Of a stretch of DNA of 64,000 nucleotides, positions 34,226 through 44,459 are shown one piece after another (the stretch's first letter is position 1; every line of letters starts with the position of its first letter). The notes beneath the pieces were generated by a model. That model searched no databases, had not been told where the DNA came from, and saw nothing but the letters and a program-made list of their open reading frames with translations. A program made the position numbers and the translations under genes. Origin of the DNA: JAFKFH01 sp017307375 (GTDB lineage: Bacteria; Pseudomonadota; Alphaproteobacteria; Ferrovibrionales; Ferrovibrionaceae); assembly GCA_965229335.1 (NCBI GenBank), contig OZ245874.1:1364001-1428000 (forward strand). Direction: 5' to 3'.

Positions 34226-36520
34226 ATGACATCGCACTGGACCCGGCACGCGCTGCTGGCCGCGACCATTATTGCCGGTTCGTGCTTCTGGCTCGCGCCC
34301 GAGGTCGTGGCCCAGGCCGCGGCGCCGCAGGCCGTGGCAACCGCGCCGGTCGCTGCCGCCGACGGCTGGCCCCGCGACTATCAGGCAAGCGACGCGACGC
34401 TGACCGTCTTCCAGCCCCAGGTCGACAGCTGGACCGGCAACACCCTCGTTGCCCGCGCCGCCGTGCAGGTGGTCAAGCCGTCCAACCCGAACCCGACCTT
34501 CGGCGTCATCTGGTTTTCGGCGCGGACCGAGGTCGACAAGTCGACCCGGCTGGTGACCCTGCAGGAGATCAAGGTCGACAAGGGGTCGTTCCCGGCCGAG
34601 CCCAACAACGAGGCCGACTATCTGTCGGTGGTGCGCCAGGGCCTGCCGCCCAACGGGACCACGATGAGCCTGGACCGGATCCAGGCGAACATGGCCGTGA
34701 CCGAGGGGCAGGGGCCGCAGGGGGCGGTCGCCCAGGTCAAGAACGACGTGCCGCGGATCATCATCGCCACCGATCCGGCGGCGCTGGTGCTGATCGACGG
34801 CCAGCCGGCGCTGCGCGCCACCTCCGATACCAGCCTGCTGCGGATCGTCAACAGCCGGGCGCTGATCCTGTTCAACCAGGGCGCCGGGCGCTACTACCTG
34901 CGCATCATGGGCCGCTGGGCGACCGCCACCGCGCTGGACGGCAGCTGGACGGCGACCAAGTCGGTGCCTGCCTCGGCCGACCAGATCCGGAGCAGCCTCG
35001 GCCAGGGCTACGACCCGATGATCGGGACGTTCAGCGAAGCCGATGCCGCCCGCCAGCCGTTGCCCAAGATCAACGTCTCGACCAGCCCCGCCGAACTGAT
35101 CCAGGTCACCGGCAAGCCGCAATATCAGCCGATCCCCGGCACGCAGTTGCTGACGGTCACCAATACCGCCTCCGATCTCGTCCTCAATCTGGCCGACAAC
35201 CAGCACTACGTGCTGATCTCCGGCCGCTGGTTCAAGGGGCCGGGCCTCGACGGCCCCTGGGTCTACGTCGCCAACGACGTGCTGCCACCCGATTTCGCGC
35301 GCATTCCCGAGGCCCATCCGCGCGGCGCGGTGCTGCCGGCGGTTTCGGGCACGCCCCAGGCCAAGGAGGCGGTGATCGCCGCCCAGGTGCCGCAGACCGC
35401 GACGGTGGTCAAGACCCAGGCCAAGTTCAAGTCGAACTACGATGGCGGCAAGCCGATCTGGGGGCCGATCGACGGCACCTCGATGCAGTATGCCGCCAAT
35501 ACCCCCGACCCGGTGATCAAGGTGTCCGAGGCGAGCTATTTCGCCGTCTCGAACGGCGTCTGGTTCACCGCGACCTCGGCATTCGGGCCATGGGCGCCGG
35601 CCATGCAGGTGCCGTCGGTGATCTACACCATCCCGCCGGCCTCGCCGGTCTATTACGTCACCGGCGTCCATGTCTATGGCGGCACCACGGACTTCGTCTA
35701 TGTCGGCTACACTCCGGTCTACATGGGCACCGTGGTGGCCCCGACCGGCACGGTCGTCTTCGGTACCGGCTATGTCTATCAGCCCTATATCGCGCCGGTG
35801 ACGGCGGTCTACTACCCGCCGCCGGCCACCTACGGCTACGGCGCCGGGTTCGCCACCGGCATGATCACCGGCCTGACCTTCGGCTTCATTGCCGGCTCGC
35901 TGACCTCGCATCCCTGGGGCGGCCCCTATCCGTGCTGCGGCTGGGGCTGGGGGCGCGGCGGCAACAACATCACGATCAACAACATCAACATCAATAACGT
36001 CAACAACGTCTACAACCGCTGGAATAAGAACACCGTCATCAAGAACGACAAGGAGTTCAACACCTACCTGAACAACCACCCCAAGGCGAAGCAGCAGTAC
36101 GATCGCGACATGAACCGCGACGTGCGCCAGGTCAATCGGGATCTCGCCAAGAACCCGCAGGCCCAGGCCAAGGCCCAGCAGTTCGGCGCCGACCATCCGA
36201 CTGCCCAGGCCCGTGCCAGCAATGCCGAGGTCCAGCAGCGCCAGGCCCGCCAGCAGGCGGTCGCCAACGGGCGCAACGACATCCAGAACCGGTCGCAGGA
36301 CGTCTATGGCGGCCAGGACGGCAATGTCTACCGCCGCTCCGACGACAACCAGGGCTGGGAGCGCCAGCAGCCGAACGGCACCTGGTCGCGCGCCGACAAC
36401 AGCGCGGCGACCCAGCGGCTCGACCAGGACCGGCAGGGCCGGCAACTCGGCAATGCCCAGTACAATGCCTATCGCCAGAGCCCGCAGCTCGGCGGTGGCG
36501 GCGGACATTTCCGGCGCTGA
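34226..36520 (+). CDS. Large secreted protein with Asn-rich segment, unknown function
   Basis: 764 aa with a signal peptide (LLAATIIAGSCFWLAPEVVAQA, cut near residue 30). Residues 45-500 are beta-rich and contain repeated strands around GRW / GVWF (YYLRIMGRWATATALDGSW, YVLISGRWFKGPGLDGPW, YFAVSNGVWFTATSAFGPW), three related units. Tyr/Gly-rich PVYYVTG, YPPPATYGYG and a glycine-zipper-like hydrophobic stretch (GMITGLTFGFIAGS) follow, then an Asn-rich run (about 580-597, NNITINNIN type) and a polar Gln/Arg/Asn-rich tail. No catalytic site is seen. I recall similar proteins in alphaproteobacteria, without a function. Confidence 0.82.
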   Translation: MTSHWTRHALLAATIIAGSCFWLAPEVVAQAAAPQAVATAPVAAADGWPRDYQASDATLTVFQPQVDSWTGNTLVARAAVQVVKPSNPNPTFGVIWFSARTEVDKSTRLVTLQEIKVDKGSFPAEPNNEADYLSVVRQGLPPNGTTMSLDRIQANMAVTEGQGPQGAVAQVKNDVPRIIIATDPAALVLIDGQPALRATSDTSLLRIVNSRALILFNQGAGRYYLRIMGRWATATALDGSWTATKSVPASADQIRSSLGQGYDPMIGTFSEADAARQPLPKINVSTSPAELIQVTGKPQYQPIPGTQLLTVTNTASDLVLNLADNQHYVLISGRWFKGPGLDGPWVYVANDVLPPDFARIPEAHPRGAVLPAVSGTPQAKEAVIAAQVPQTATVVKTQAKFKSNYDGGKPIWGPIDGTSMQYAANTPDPVIKVSEASYFAVSNGVWFTATSAFGPWAPAMQVPSVIYTIPPASPVYYVTGVHVYGGTTDFVYVGYTPVYMGTVVAPTGTVVFGTGYVYQPYIAPVTAVYYPPPATYGYGAGFATGMITGLTFGFIAGSLTSHPWGGPYPCCGWGWGRGGNNITINNININNVNNVYNRWNKNTVIKNDKEFNTYLNNHPKAKQQYDRDMNRDVRQVNRDLAKNPQAQAKAQQFGADHPTAQARASNAEVQQRQARQQAVANGRNDIQNRSQDVYGGQDGNVYRRSDDNQGWERQQPNGTWSRADNSAATQRLDQDRQGRQLGNAQYNAYRQSPQLGGGGGHFRR

Positions 36521-36529
36521 TGACGAAGC

Positions 36530-36572
36530 GCGGCGGCAGTGTCAGGGCTGTTGACCTTGACGCTGCCGCCGC
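36530..36572 (+). terminator. Strong hairpin terminator after the large secreted protein gene
   Basis: A 15-bp stem, with one G-U pair, joins 36530-36544 (GCGGCGGCAGTGTCA) and 36558-36572 (TGACGCTGCCGCCGC). It can extend by three more pairs into the loop. It starts 10 bases after the stop codon and is followed by TATTATCC. Confidence 0.65.
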
Positions 36573-36587
36573 TATTATCCCGCCCGC

Positions 36588-36673
36588 GCCCCAGTGGTGG
36601 AATGGTAGACGCGGCAGACTCAAAATCTGTTGCCCGCAAGGGCGTGCTGGTTCAAGTCCGGCCTGGGGCACCA
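36588..36673 (+). tRNA. tRNA-Leu (anticodon CAA)
   Basis: 86 bases with encoded CCA end. The acceptor stem GCCCCAG pairs fully with CTGGGGC. The D region TGGTGGAATGGTAGAC is typical of tRNA-Leu. The anticodon stem GCAGA/TCTGT closes the loop CTCAAAA, giving CAA, which reads UUG. It has a long class II variable arm (TTGCCCGCAAGGGCGT) and a T arm GCTGG-TTCAAGT-CCGGC. All parts pair as expected. Confidence 0.96.
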
Positions 36674-36708
36674 ACGACTTAGCGGTTATCGCGGTCGATA
36701 CGCGCAAT

Positions 36709-36728
36709 TGCCCGGCATAGGCCGGGCA
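36709..36728 (+). terminator. Hairpin downstream of tRNA-Leu
   Basis: Perfect 8-bp stem TGCCCGGC / GCCGGGCA with an ATAG loop, 35 bases after the tRNA. No clear U-run; a candidate terminator only. Confidence 0.4.
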
Positions 36729-36824
36729 GGGCCATCTCTCGATTTCGACTTCTTGCATGATCGAGGAACGCGGTTGCGCTTGCCGTCACGCGGGCGGGCG
36801 TCGTCGGCCTGGACCGCCTGGACG

Positions 36825-38111
36825 TCAGAGCCCCAGTCGATCGAGAATCCGGCCGCGGAGAATTTCAGCCTTGACGCCGAGAGGCCAGAAGCCGTGGAAG
36901 GCAATCGGCTTCGGCGGCACGACCGGCAGATCGAGCGGGAAGGCCGCGCCCTGGCGCAGCCGCCCGGCCAGTTGCTCGGCGATGGCGGTGCCGAGCGCCA
37001 CGCCCCGGCCGTTGCACCCGAGATAGATCAGCACGTCGGCTGCCGGCTCGTGAATATGCGGCCAATGGTCCTTGGTGATGGCAAGCTGGCTGTTCCAGCC
37101 ATGGGTCCAGCGCAAGCCCTTCAGCTGCGGCCAAAGCTGCGCCGCGTACTCCGTGAGGTAGGCGATCGGCGCAGGCGAGGCGATCGGGTGCATCGGGCCG
37201 CGGCCGCCCATCAGCAGCCGCCCTTGCGCATCCAGCCGATAGTAGACGGTGATCCGCCCGCTTTCATAGACCGACGGCCGCGCCGGCATCAGCCCGGCGC
37301 GGATCTCGTCCCGCAACGGTTCGGTCGCGGCGATCGCGCTGTAGACCGGCACGATGGTCTGCCGCAAGCCGCGCCAGAGGTCGTCGGTGAAACCGTTGGT
37401 CGCGATCAGCAGCTTTTCGGCGACCAGCGTGCCCGTCGCCGTGGTGATCGACCAGCCGGCGTTGGTGCGGGCAAGCCCGAGGGCCCGGGTTCCGCCGTGA
37501 ATGCGCGCGCCGGCAGCCTGCGCGGCACGGGCGAGGCCGCGCGAATAGGCGAGCGGGTTGAGGCTGCCGCCGCTGGCATCGAGCAGCGCGCCGAAATAGG
37601 CGCCCGTCCCGGCCGCCGCCTGGGTGGCATCGCGGTCGAGATAACGGACCGGCAGGCCGCGATCGATGCACTGGCGGGCGGTGGTCGCCACGTCGCGCTG
37701 GGCTTTCGCGCTGCGTGCGGCGCGCAGCGTGCCGCCGCGATGGGCATCGCAGGCGATGCCCAGGCGCTCGATCAGCGCGAACGTCCGATTGGCCGTGTCC
37801 CACCCGAACGCGACCATGCGCCGGCCGAGATCCGGCCCCCAGGTCGCCTCGACCGTGTCGGGATCGAACTTAAGCCCGGGATTGAGCTGTCCGCCGTTGT
37901 TGCCGGAGGCGCCCCAGCCCGGCTCGTTCGCCTCGATCACGACAACGTCGGTGCCGGCCTCGGCCAGATGGAGCGCCGTGGTGAGGCCGACGATGCCGCC
38001 ACCGATGATGGCGACCGAGGCGCGACGCGAGCCGTCCAGCGGCGGGGTCGCCGGCGCCGGCGGCGCATCGAGCGGGTAGACGCTGGGCGGCAGCGGGCGA
38101 AGGTCGGTCAT
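36825..38111 (-). CDS. FAD-dependent amine/amino-acid oxidase (DAO family, PuuB-like)
   Basis: 428 aa. The FAD Rossmann motif IIGGGIVGLTTALHLAEAG is at about residues 35-53, followed by WGASGNNGGQLNPGL, the form typical of gamma-glutamylputrescine oxidase-type DAO proteins. C-terminal LLMGGRGPMHP and YLGCNGRGVALGTAIAEQLAG complete the FAD site. It probably oxidises an amine or N-substituted amino acid to an aldehyde or imine. It is the last gene of the leftward uptake/oxidation operon, 13 bases after the GlcD-like gene. Exact substrate unknown. Confidence 0.88.
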   Translation of the reverse strand: MTDLRPLPPSVYPLDAPPAPATPPLDGSRRASVAIIGGGIVGLTTALHLAEAGTDVVVIEANEPGWGASGNNGGQLNPGLKFDPDTVEATWGPDLGRRMVAFGWDTANRTFALIERLGIACDAHRGGTLRAARSAKAQRDVATTARQCIDRGLPVRYLDRDATQAAAGTGAYFGALLDASGGSLNPLAYSRGLARAAQAAGARIHGGTRALGLARTNAGWSITTATGTLVAEKLLIATNGFTDDLWRGLRQTIVPVYSAIAATEPLRDEIRAGLMPARPSVYESGRITVYYRLDAQGRLLMGGRGPMHPIASPAPIAYLTEYAAQLWPQLKGLRWTHGWNSQLAITKDHWPHIHEPAADVLIYLGCNGRGVALGTAIAEQLAGRLRQGAAFPLDLPVVPPKPIAFHGFWPLGVKAEILRGRILDRLGL

Positions 38112-38124
38112 GGCGGCCCCCGGT

Positions 38125-39561
<1,437 letters not shown>

Positions 39562-39597
39562 GGCGGGGAACCGGGAAACGGGGAAGGGAGGGCAGCG

Positions 39598-39627
39598 GGC
39601 CCCGCCCCGGGATCGCGGGACGGGGCC
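39598..39627 (-). terminator. Intercistronic hairpin after the PotD-like gene
   Basis: Arms GGCCCCG and CGGGGCC, with an inner CCC/GGG pairing, between the binding-protein stop (39642) and the GlcD-like start (39561). No U-run. It probably protects or partly terminates the mRNA downstream of the binding-protein gene. Confidence 0.45.
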
Positions 39628-39641
39628 GGTTCAGCGACCGG

Positions 39642-40706
39642 TCAGGTCAGCATCCATTCGGCATAGCGCTTCTGCACCGCGGTGTAGTTTTCGCCCCACC
39701 ATTTCGAATCGACGATGACGTTCTTGCCGTTGGTCAGGTCGGGCAGGAATTCCTTGGCGGGCGAATTCTTCACCTCGTCCAGCGCGGCCATGCTGTTCGG
39801 GAGGTAATAGCCGCGCACCGCCCAGGCCACCTGCCGGTCCGGCTTCAGGCAGAAGTCGATGAAGCGCATTGCCGCTTCCTTGTTCTTCGTGCCCTTGGGG
39901 ACCGCGAAATAGTCGAGCGAGTTGACGGTCTGCTCGAACGAGAAGGCGAGCGGCGCGCCGGCCTTCTGGGCCGACTTCACGCGATTGAAGTAGCTGTAGG
40001 AAAAATCGCCCTCGTTCTGCACGACCGCGTTCACCTGGTCGGGCGTCGTCGCCGCCCATTTCGATACATGCGGCTTCATGCGGTCGAGGACGCGGAAGGC
40101 CCGGTCGACATCGAGCGGATAGAGGTCCTTGGGCGCGACGCCGTCTGCCACCAGTGCGACTTCGAGGGTCTCCGAGGCCAGCGACCGCATCACCCGGCGC
40201 CCGGGGAACTTCTTGAAATCGTAGAACCCGGCGAAGTCGACCGGGTGCTTGCCGTCCGGGGTGCGGGTATCGTTCCACAGCAGGCCGCCGCTGTAGAGAT
40301 AGAGCGGCATGTAGTCGGGTTCGGCCGGGGCGACCAGCGGGCCGGGCTTGATGATCGACAGGTCCAGCGGTTCCCACAGCTTGTCGCGGGCGCCCGACGT
40401 CGCGAACGCCGCAGGCGCGTCGATGACGTCCCACTGGACGTTGTTGCCCTGGACCTGCGCCTTGACCTTCGCCATGTCGCCGTTGTCGACCAGCACGACC
40501 TTGATGCCGGTCGCGGCGGTGAACGGGTCGGCAAACACCTCGCGGACCGACTTGTTGTAGTCGCCGCCCCAGGAGGTCACGGTCAGCGTGGTGTCGGCGG
40601 CGGCGGCACGGCCGGTGAAGACGGCCGGCGCCGCGGCGAAGCCGAGCAGGCCGGCACCCCCGCGCAGCAGGCCGCGCCGTGACGGTGTGAGCAAGGTCTT
40701 GGACAT
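39642..40706 (-). CDS. Polyamine-type ABC transporter substrate-binding protein
   Basis: 354 aa. ATG 40706 follows GGGGAAG. A twin-arginine signal (SRRGLLRGGAGLLGFAAAPAVFTG) leads to a SBP_bac_8/PotD-type protein: LTVTSWGGDYNKSVREVFADPFTAATGIKVVL, WDVIDAP, YLYSGGLLWND and MRFIDFCLKPDRQVAW. It should capture a polyamine-like or other small cationic or zwitterionic substrate in the periplasm. It is the fourth gene of the operon after two permeases and the ATPase. Confidence 0.92.
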   Translation of the reverse strand: MSKTLLTPSRRGLLRGGAGLLGFAAAPAVFTGRAAAADTTLTVTSWGGDYNKSVREVFADPFTAATGIKVVLVDNGDMAKVKAQVQGNNVQWDVIDAPAAFATSGARDKLWEPLDLSIIKPGPLVAPAEPDYMPLYLYSGGLLWNDTRTPDGKHPVDFAGFYDFKKFPGRRVMRSLASETLEVALVADGVAPKDLYPLDVDRAFRVLDRMKPHVSKWAATTPDQVNAVVQNEGDFSYSYFNRVKSAQKAGAPLAFSFEQTVNSLDYFAVPKGTKNKEAAMRFIDFCLKPDRQVAWAVRGYYLPNSMAALDEVKNSPAKEFLPDLTNGKNVIVDSKWWGENYTAVQKRYAEWMLT

Positions 40707-40749
40707 AAGCACTTCCCCTTTTTATGTCGTCGTGATTGACGGGTGCCGG

Positions 40750-41850
40750 TCAGTTGGCCGGTTGCGGCGGAAGCAGGCGGGCGTGGCCGGGCTGCCACCC
40801 CGCCTGGATCAGGTCGCCGCGATGCGCGACGCTGCGCCCGGGCTGGTTCAGTTCCTGAACGATCAGCGTGCTACCGTCGGCGCAGCGCAGGAAATGGCGC
40901 ACGACGCCGCCGAGCAGGATGGAATCCTCCAGGCGGCCGGGAACGCTCGTCGTTGCGCCTGAGACCTCGATGGCCATGTTCTCAGGGCGGATCAGCAGTA
41001 CCGCGCGATCGCCGGCCTTCATCGGTGCCGCCGGCGCCGGCGCCGGAAAGGTGCCGAGGGCGGTCTTCAACCGATAGGTACCGTCGGCGGCGATCTCGAC
41101 CGTGCCGGGAATGAGGTTGGACGAGCCGATGAACTCGGCCGAGAAAACCGTCTCCGGCTTGAAGTAGAGCGCGTCGGGGGTGCCCTGCTGCTCGATGCGC
41201 CCGCCGTTCATCAGGACGATGCGGTCCGACATCGTCAGCGCCTCGTCCTGGTCGTGGGTGACGTAGAGCATGGTGATGCCGAGCTCGGCGTGCAGCCGCT
41301 TGATCTCGAGCTGCATCTGCTCGCGCAGCTTCTTGTCCAGCGCGCCGAGCGGTTCGTCCATCAGGATCAGGGCGGGATTGTAGACGATGCAGCGTGCCAG
41401 TGAGACGCGCTGCTGCTGACCGCCCGAGAGTTCGCGCGGGCGCCGGTCGGCGACATGGCCGAGCTGGATCAGGTCCAGCGCCTCGGCGACCTTGCGCCTG
41501 ATCTCGGCCTTGGGCAGCCGTCGCACCTGCAGCGGAAAGGCGATGTTTTCGAACACGGTCATATGCGGCATCAGCGCGTAGTTCTGGAACACCATGCCCA
41601 GCCCGCGCTGGTTGGTCGGCAGCGTCGTGGCGTCGCGGCCGTCGATCACGATGCGTCCGGCGCTCGGCGCGATCATGCCGGCAATCAGGTTCAGCAGCGT
41701 CGATTTCCCCGATCCGGACGGGCCCAGCAGCGTGACGAACTCGCCCTTGGCGATCGACAGGTCGGTTCGCCGCAGGGCGTGGACGTCGCCGTAGCTCTTG
41801 GCGACGCCGTCCAGCTCGATCATCGCGGCGGCGGCGGTGGTCATGGTCAT
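40750..41850 (-). CDS. Polyamine-type ABC transporter ATP-binding protein (PotA-like)
   Basis: 366 aa. Walker A GPSGSGKST, Q-loop MVFQNYALMPHMTV, signature LSGGQQQRVSLAR, Walker B LILMDEPLGALDK and the C-terminal TOBE domain (LLIRPENMAI, LGGVVRHFLRCADG) are complete. ATG 41850 overlaps the stop of the upstream permease (ATGA), so they are coupled. It energises the importer formed with the genes at 39642, 41847 and 42650. Confidence 0.94.
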   Translation of the reverse strand: MTMTTAAAAMIELDGVAKSYGDVHALRRTDLSIAKGEFVTLLGPSGSGKSTLLNLIAGMIAPSAGRIVIDGRDATTLPTNQRGLGMVFQNYALMPHMTVFENIAFPLQVRRLPKAEIRRKVAEALDLIQLGHVADRRPRELSGGQQQRVSLARCIVYNPALILMDEPLGALDKKLREQMQLEIKRLHAELGITMLYVTHDQDEALTMSDRIVLMNGGRIEQQGTPDALYFKPETVFSAEFIGSSNLIPGTVEIAADGTYRLKTALGTFPAPAPAAPMKAGDRAVLLIRPENMAIEVSGATTSVPGRLEDSILLGGVVRHFLRCADGSTLIVQELNQPGRSVAHRGDLIQAGWQPGHARLLPPQPAN

Positions 41851-42653
41851 GCGGAAGCCTCGGTCTTGCCCTGCATCCTGATGATCCCGAGCGCGATCAG
41901 CAGCGAGAGGACGGTGAGCAGCGTGGAAACCGCGGCCAGTACCGGTGTCAGTTCCCAGCGGATGGAGGAGTACATCTTGACCGGCAGGGTCATGCTGTTC
42001 TGGCCGGTGAGGAAATAGGCCACCACCACCTCGTCGAGCGACATCAGGAAGGCGAACAGCGCACCCACCGCGATCGATGCCTTCAGTTGCGGCAGGACGA
42101 CCCGGAAGAAGATCGTGACGCGCGATGCGCCCATGATCGAGGCGACGGTTTCCAGCGCCACGTCCGAGTGGTGCAGGCCCGACATCACCGAGACCATGAT
42201 GTAGGGGGTGGTCAGCATGATATGGGCCAGCACCACGCCGGTAGTGGTGTCGAGCAGGCCCCAGCTGGAGAACTGCAGATAGAGGCCGAGCCCGAGCACG
42301 ATGACCGGCACCAGCATCGGCATCATGAACAGGCCGCGCAACCCGGCGCGGCCCGGCAGCCGCGACCGCGCCAGGGCATAGGCTGCCGGCACCGCCAGGA
42401 TCAGGGCGACAAGCGTCGTCACGCAGGCGACGACGAGGCTCTGCACGGTCGAACCCCACCAGGCCGGGTCGGTGAAGAACTGCCGATAGAGCTGCAGCGT
42501 GAACTGCCGTGGCGGAAATTCGATCTGCCCGGGGTTGCCGAACGAGATCGGGATCACGATCAGGCTGGGCAGCAGGAGGAACAAATAGCAGGTCCAGGCC
42601 GCGGTGGAGACGACGCCGCGCGCAAGGCGGCTGGTGCCGAACAGGTCGCTCAT
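41847..42653 (-). CDS. Polyamine-type ABC transporter permease (PotC-like)
   Basis: 268 aa with six membrane helices. Features of the PotC/PotI type: LIVIPISFGNPGQIEFPPRQFTLQLYRQFF and the EAA loop ETVASIMGASRVTIFFRVVLPQLKASIAVG. Four-base overlaps with both neighbours (ATGA) show a tightly coupled operon. Confidence 0.93.
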   Translation of the reverse strand: MSDLFGTSRLARGVVSTAAWTCYLFLLLPSLIVIPISFGNPGQIEFPPRQFTLQLYRQFFTDPAWWGSTVQSLVVACVTTLVALILAVPAAYALARSRLPGRAGLRGLFMMPMLVPVIVLGLGLYLQFSSWGLLDTTTGVVLAHIMLTTPYIMVSVMSGLHHSDVALETVASIMGASRVTIFFRVVLPQLKASIAVGALFAFLMSLDEVVVAYFLTGQNSMTLPVKMYSSIRWELTPVLAAVSTLLTVLSLLIALGIIRMQGKTEASA

Positions 42654-43507
42654 GCGCCGGCCCCCGCAAGGCCGCCGGAGCCGCGCACCCGGCCCAGCAT
42701 GGCGACGAGGATGCCCGAGAGCAGCAACAGCACCACGGCCGTCGCCGAGGCGGCGGTCCAGTCGAGCGTCTGGCGCGTGTAGAAATCGACCAGGTTGGCG
42801 ACCATCATGTCCTGCCGGCCGCCGAGCAGCGCCGGCGTGATGTACATGCCGATCGACAGGGTGACGTTGATCAGCACCCCGGCGATCACCCCGGGCATCG
42901 AGAGCGGCAGGGTGATCTTCCAGAAGATCCTGAGCGGTCCGGCGCCCATCGTCTCGGCAGCGAGGATCAGGCGGCGATCGAGCGACAGCAGGCTGCCGAG
43001 GATCGACAGGATCATGAAGGGCAGCAGGAAATTGATCATGCCGAGGATGACGCCGACGCGGTTGAACATCATTGGCAGGTTCAGGGTCCCGCCGCTGATC
43101 AGCCCCAGGAACTGGTTGATCAGCCCCTGATTGCCGAACACCGCGACCAGCGCGAAGCTCTTGACCAGAATGCTGGTCCAGAACGGCAGCATGACCATGA
43201 TCAGGTAGGCGGTGCGCCGCCGGGGCGGCTGCGCGGCCAGATGCAAGGCCACGGGATAGCCGAAGACGAGGCTGACCAGCGTGCCGCCGATCGCGATCTC
43301 GAAGGTGTTGCGCAGCACCTTCAGGAACAGCGTGCTGGTGGCGAGGTCGCCATAGGCGGCGAAGGAGAAGCGCCCGTCGTAGACGGAGGTCCAGAGCGTG
43401 ACGCCGAGCGGATAGACCAGGATCAGCAGCATCACCGCCGTCAGCGGCGCCAGCAGGAGGATCGCCGCCCCTGGGCTGAGGTCCGATGCGGAGGATGATT
43501 GGGACAA
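42650..43507 (-). CDS. Polyamine-type ABC transporter permease (PotB-like)
   Basis: 285 aa from TTG 43507, with AAGGAC about 10 bases upstream. Six membrane helices, and the EAA loop ETMGAGPLRIFWKITLPLSMPGVIAG. It is the first gene of the leftward transporter/oxidase operon, 117 bases downstream of a 22-bp inverted repeat at 43624-43645. Confidence 0.92.
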   Translation of the reverse strand: MSQSSSASDLSPGAAILLLAPLTAVMLLILVYPLGVTLWTSVYDGRFSFAAYGDLATSTLFLKVLRNTFEIAIGGTLVSLVFGYPVALHLAAQPPRRRTAYLIMVMLPFWTSILVKSFALVAVFGNQGLINQFLGLISGGTLNLPMMFNRVGVILGMINFLLPFMILSILGSLLSLDRRLILAAETMGAGPLRIFWKITLPLSMPGVIAGVLINVTLSIGMYITPALLGGRQDMMVANLVDFYTRQTLDWTAASATAVVLLLLSGILVAMLGRVRGSGGLAGAGA

Positions 43508-43623
43508 GGCTGCCGCGTCCTTCGTGTTTCCGGGCGCCCCGGCAAGGCCGCGCCCGCGGGGCGGTTCGGCTTGCCCGTGGGCATGGAGGAACTATGACAG
43601 CCGGCTTTTAGATTCGCAATGTC

Positions 43624-43645
43624 AGTTTTCAAAATTCTGAAAACT
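43624..43645. promoter_or_regulatory. Candidate operator of the amine uptake operon
   Basis: An inverted repeat with perfect 8-bp arms, AGTTTTCA and TGAAAACT, around AAATTC. It lies in an AT-rich gap between the XRE-cupin regulator gene and the first permease gene, where the promoter must be. The half-site TTTTCAGAA recurs upstream of the divergent aldehyde dehydrogenase gene (44364-44372). The regulator binding it is inferred to be the adjacent XRE-cupin protein. Confidence 0.6.
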
Positions 43646-43652
43646 AAAAATC

Positions 43653-44264
43653 TCAGATGTCGGCGTTCACCCAGAAGACCGAGGCGGGGCGCGAGCCGGT
43701 GTTGGCAAAATGGTGCGGCTTGTCGCTGGAGAAGGCAAAGCAGTCGCCTTCGTTCAGGCTGAACGTCTCGCCATCGATCTCGAGCTCCAGCGAGCCCGAC
43801 AGCAGGAAGCCGATCTCCTCGCCCTTGTGCGAGTAAGGCTGGGGACCGGAGTTGCAGTTCGGCTGGATCACCATGAAGAAGCCGCGCAGGCGATCGCTGG
43901 CCGCGGGCGAGGCGATGTCCTTGCGGATACCGTCGATGTCGAAGAGGTGCGAGCGGTTGCCGGCGCGTACGATATAGCGGCTTTCCGCAGAACTGCTCTT
44001 GATCTGCGACGGATCGATCAGCCAGGCGGGCATGACGCCGAGCGCGTTCGCGACCGTATAGAGCGTGCGGACCGTCGGCGAAACCAGGCCGCGTTCGAGC
44101 TGCGACAGCGTGCCGATCGACACGCCGGTCGCCTTGGCCAGGTCGGTCAGCGTCATGCCGGCCTTCAGCCGCAGATCGCGGATGCGCTGGCCGAGCTTCT
44201 GGGTCTCTTCGTCGGGATCGCTCATGCCGGTCGGCAGGCGGGCGGTGTCGGATGCTTTCTTCAT
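43653..44264 (-). CDS. XRE-cupin transcriptional regulator (PuuR-like)
   Basis: 203 aa from ATG 44264; ATG 44225 and 44318 are also in frame and no start has a strong ribosome site. The HTH is at about residues 22-80 (LGQRIRDLRLKAGMTLTDLAKATGVSIGTLSQLERGLVSPTVRTLYTVANAL). The C-terminal cupin (SHKGEEIGFLLSGSLELEIDGETFSLNEGDCFAFSSDKPHHFAN) carries metal-type His/Glu residues. PuuR-type members repress putrescine catabolism genes. Its position between the uptake operon and the ALDH gene, with related sites on both sides, supports that it controls both. Confidence 0.9.
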   Translation of the reverse strand: MKKASDTARLPTGMSDPDEETQKLGQRIRDLRLKAGMTLTDLAKATGVSIGTLSQLERGLVSPTVRTLYTVANALGVMPAWLIDPSQIKSSSAESRYIVRAGNRSHLFDIDGIRKDIASPAASDRLRGFFMVIQPNCNSGPQPYSHKGEEIGFLLSGSLELEIDGETFSLNEGDCFAFSSDKPHHFANTGSRPASVFWVNADI

Positions 44265-44363
44265 GGACGACAGGAATCCGTTTCGTTCGACCGGCGCTGC
44301 GCCGGGACGGCAGGCCATGACAGTCTATAGCGATAACGGCTGTCGGCGAACAAGCCAATTCAA

Positions 44364-44372
44364 TTTTCAGAA
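44364..44372. promoter_or_regulatory. Candidate regulator half-site upstream of the aldehyde dehydrogenase gene
   Basis: TTTTCAGAA at 44364-44372, followed by an A/T run, repeats the half-site found (on the other strand) in the inverted repeat at 43624-43645. It lies 88 bases before the ALDH start, in the divergent promoter region. A single half-site, so only suggestive. Confidence 0.35.
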
Positions 44373-44459
44373 ATCCAAAAAAATATTTGCTGCCGCTGAA
44401 AAGGACGCCCTATCATCGCGGCCGTCCGGCGAAGGCGCCGCATTTTCGAGGTTTTCATC

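Noticed and set aside
34208..36508. Very long open frame antisense to the large secreted protein gene, and similar ones at 51333-55121, 6289-7839 and 13864-16224
   Set aside because: In GC-rich DNA, frames opposite real genes stay open by codon bias. Their translations are Arg/Gly/Asp-rich without signal peptides or motifs, whereas the opposite strand encodes recognisable proteins.
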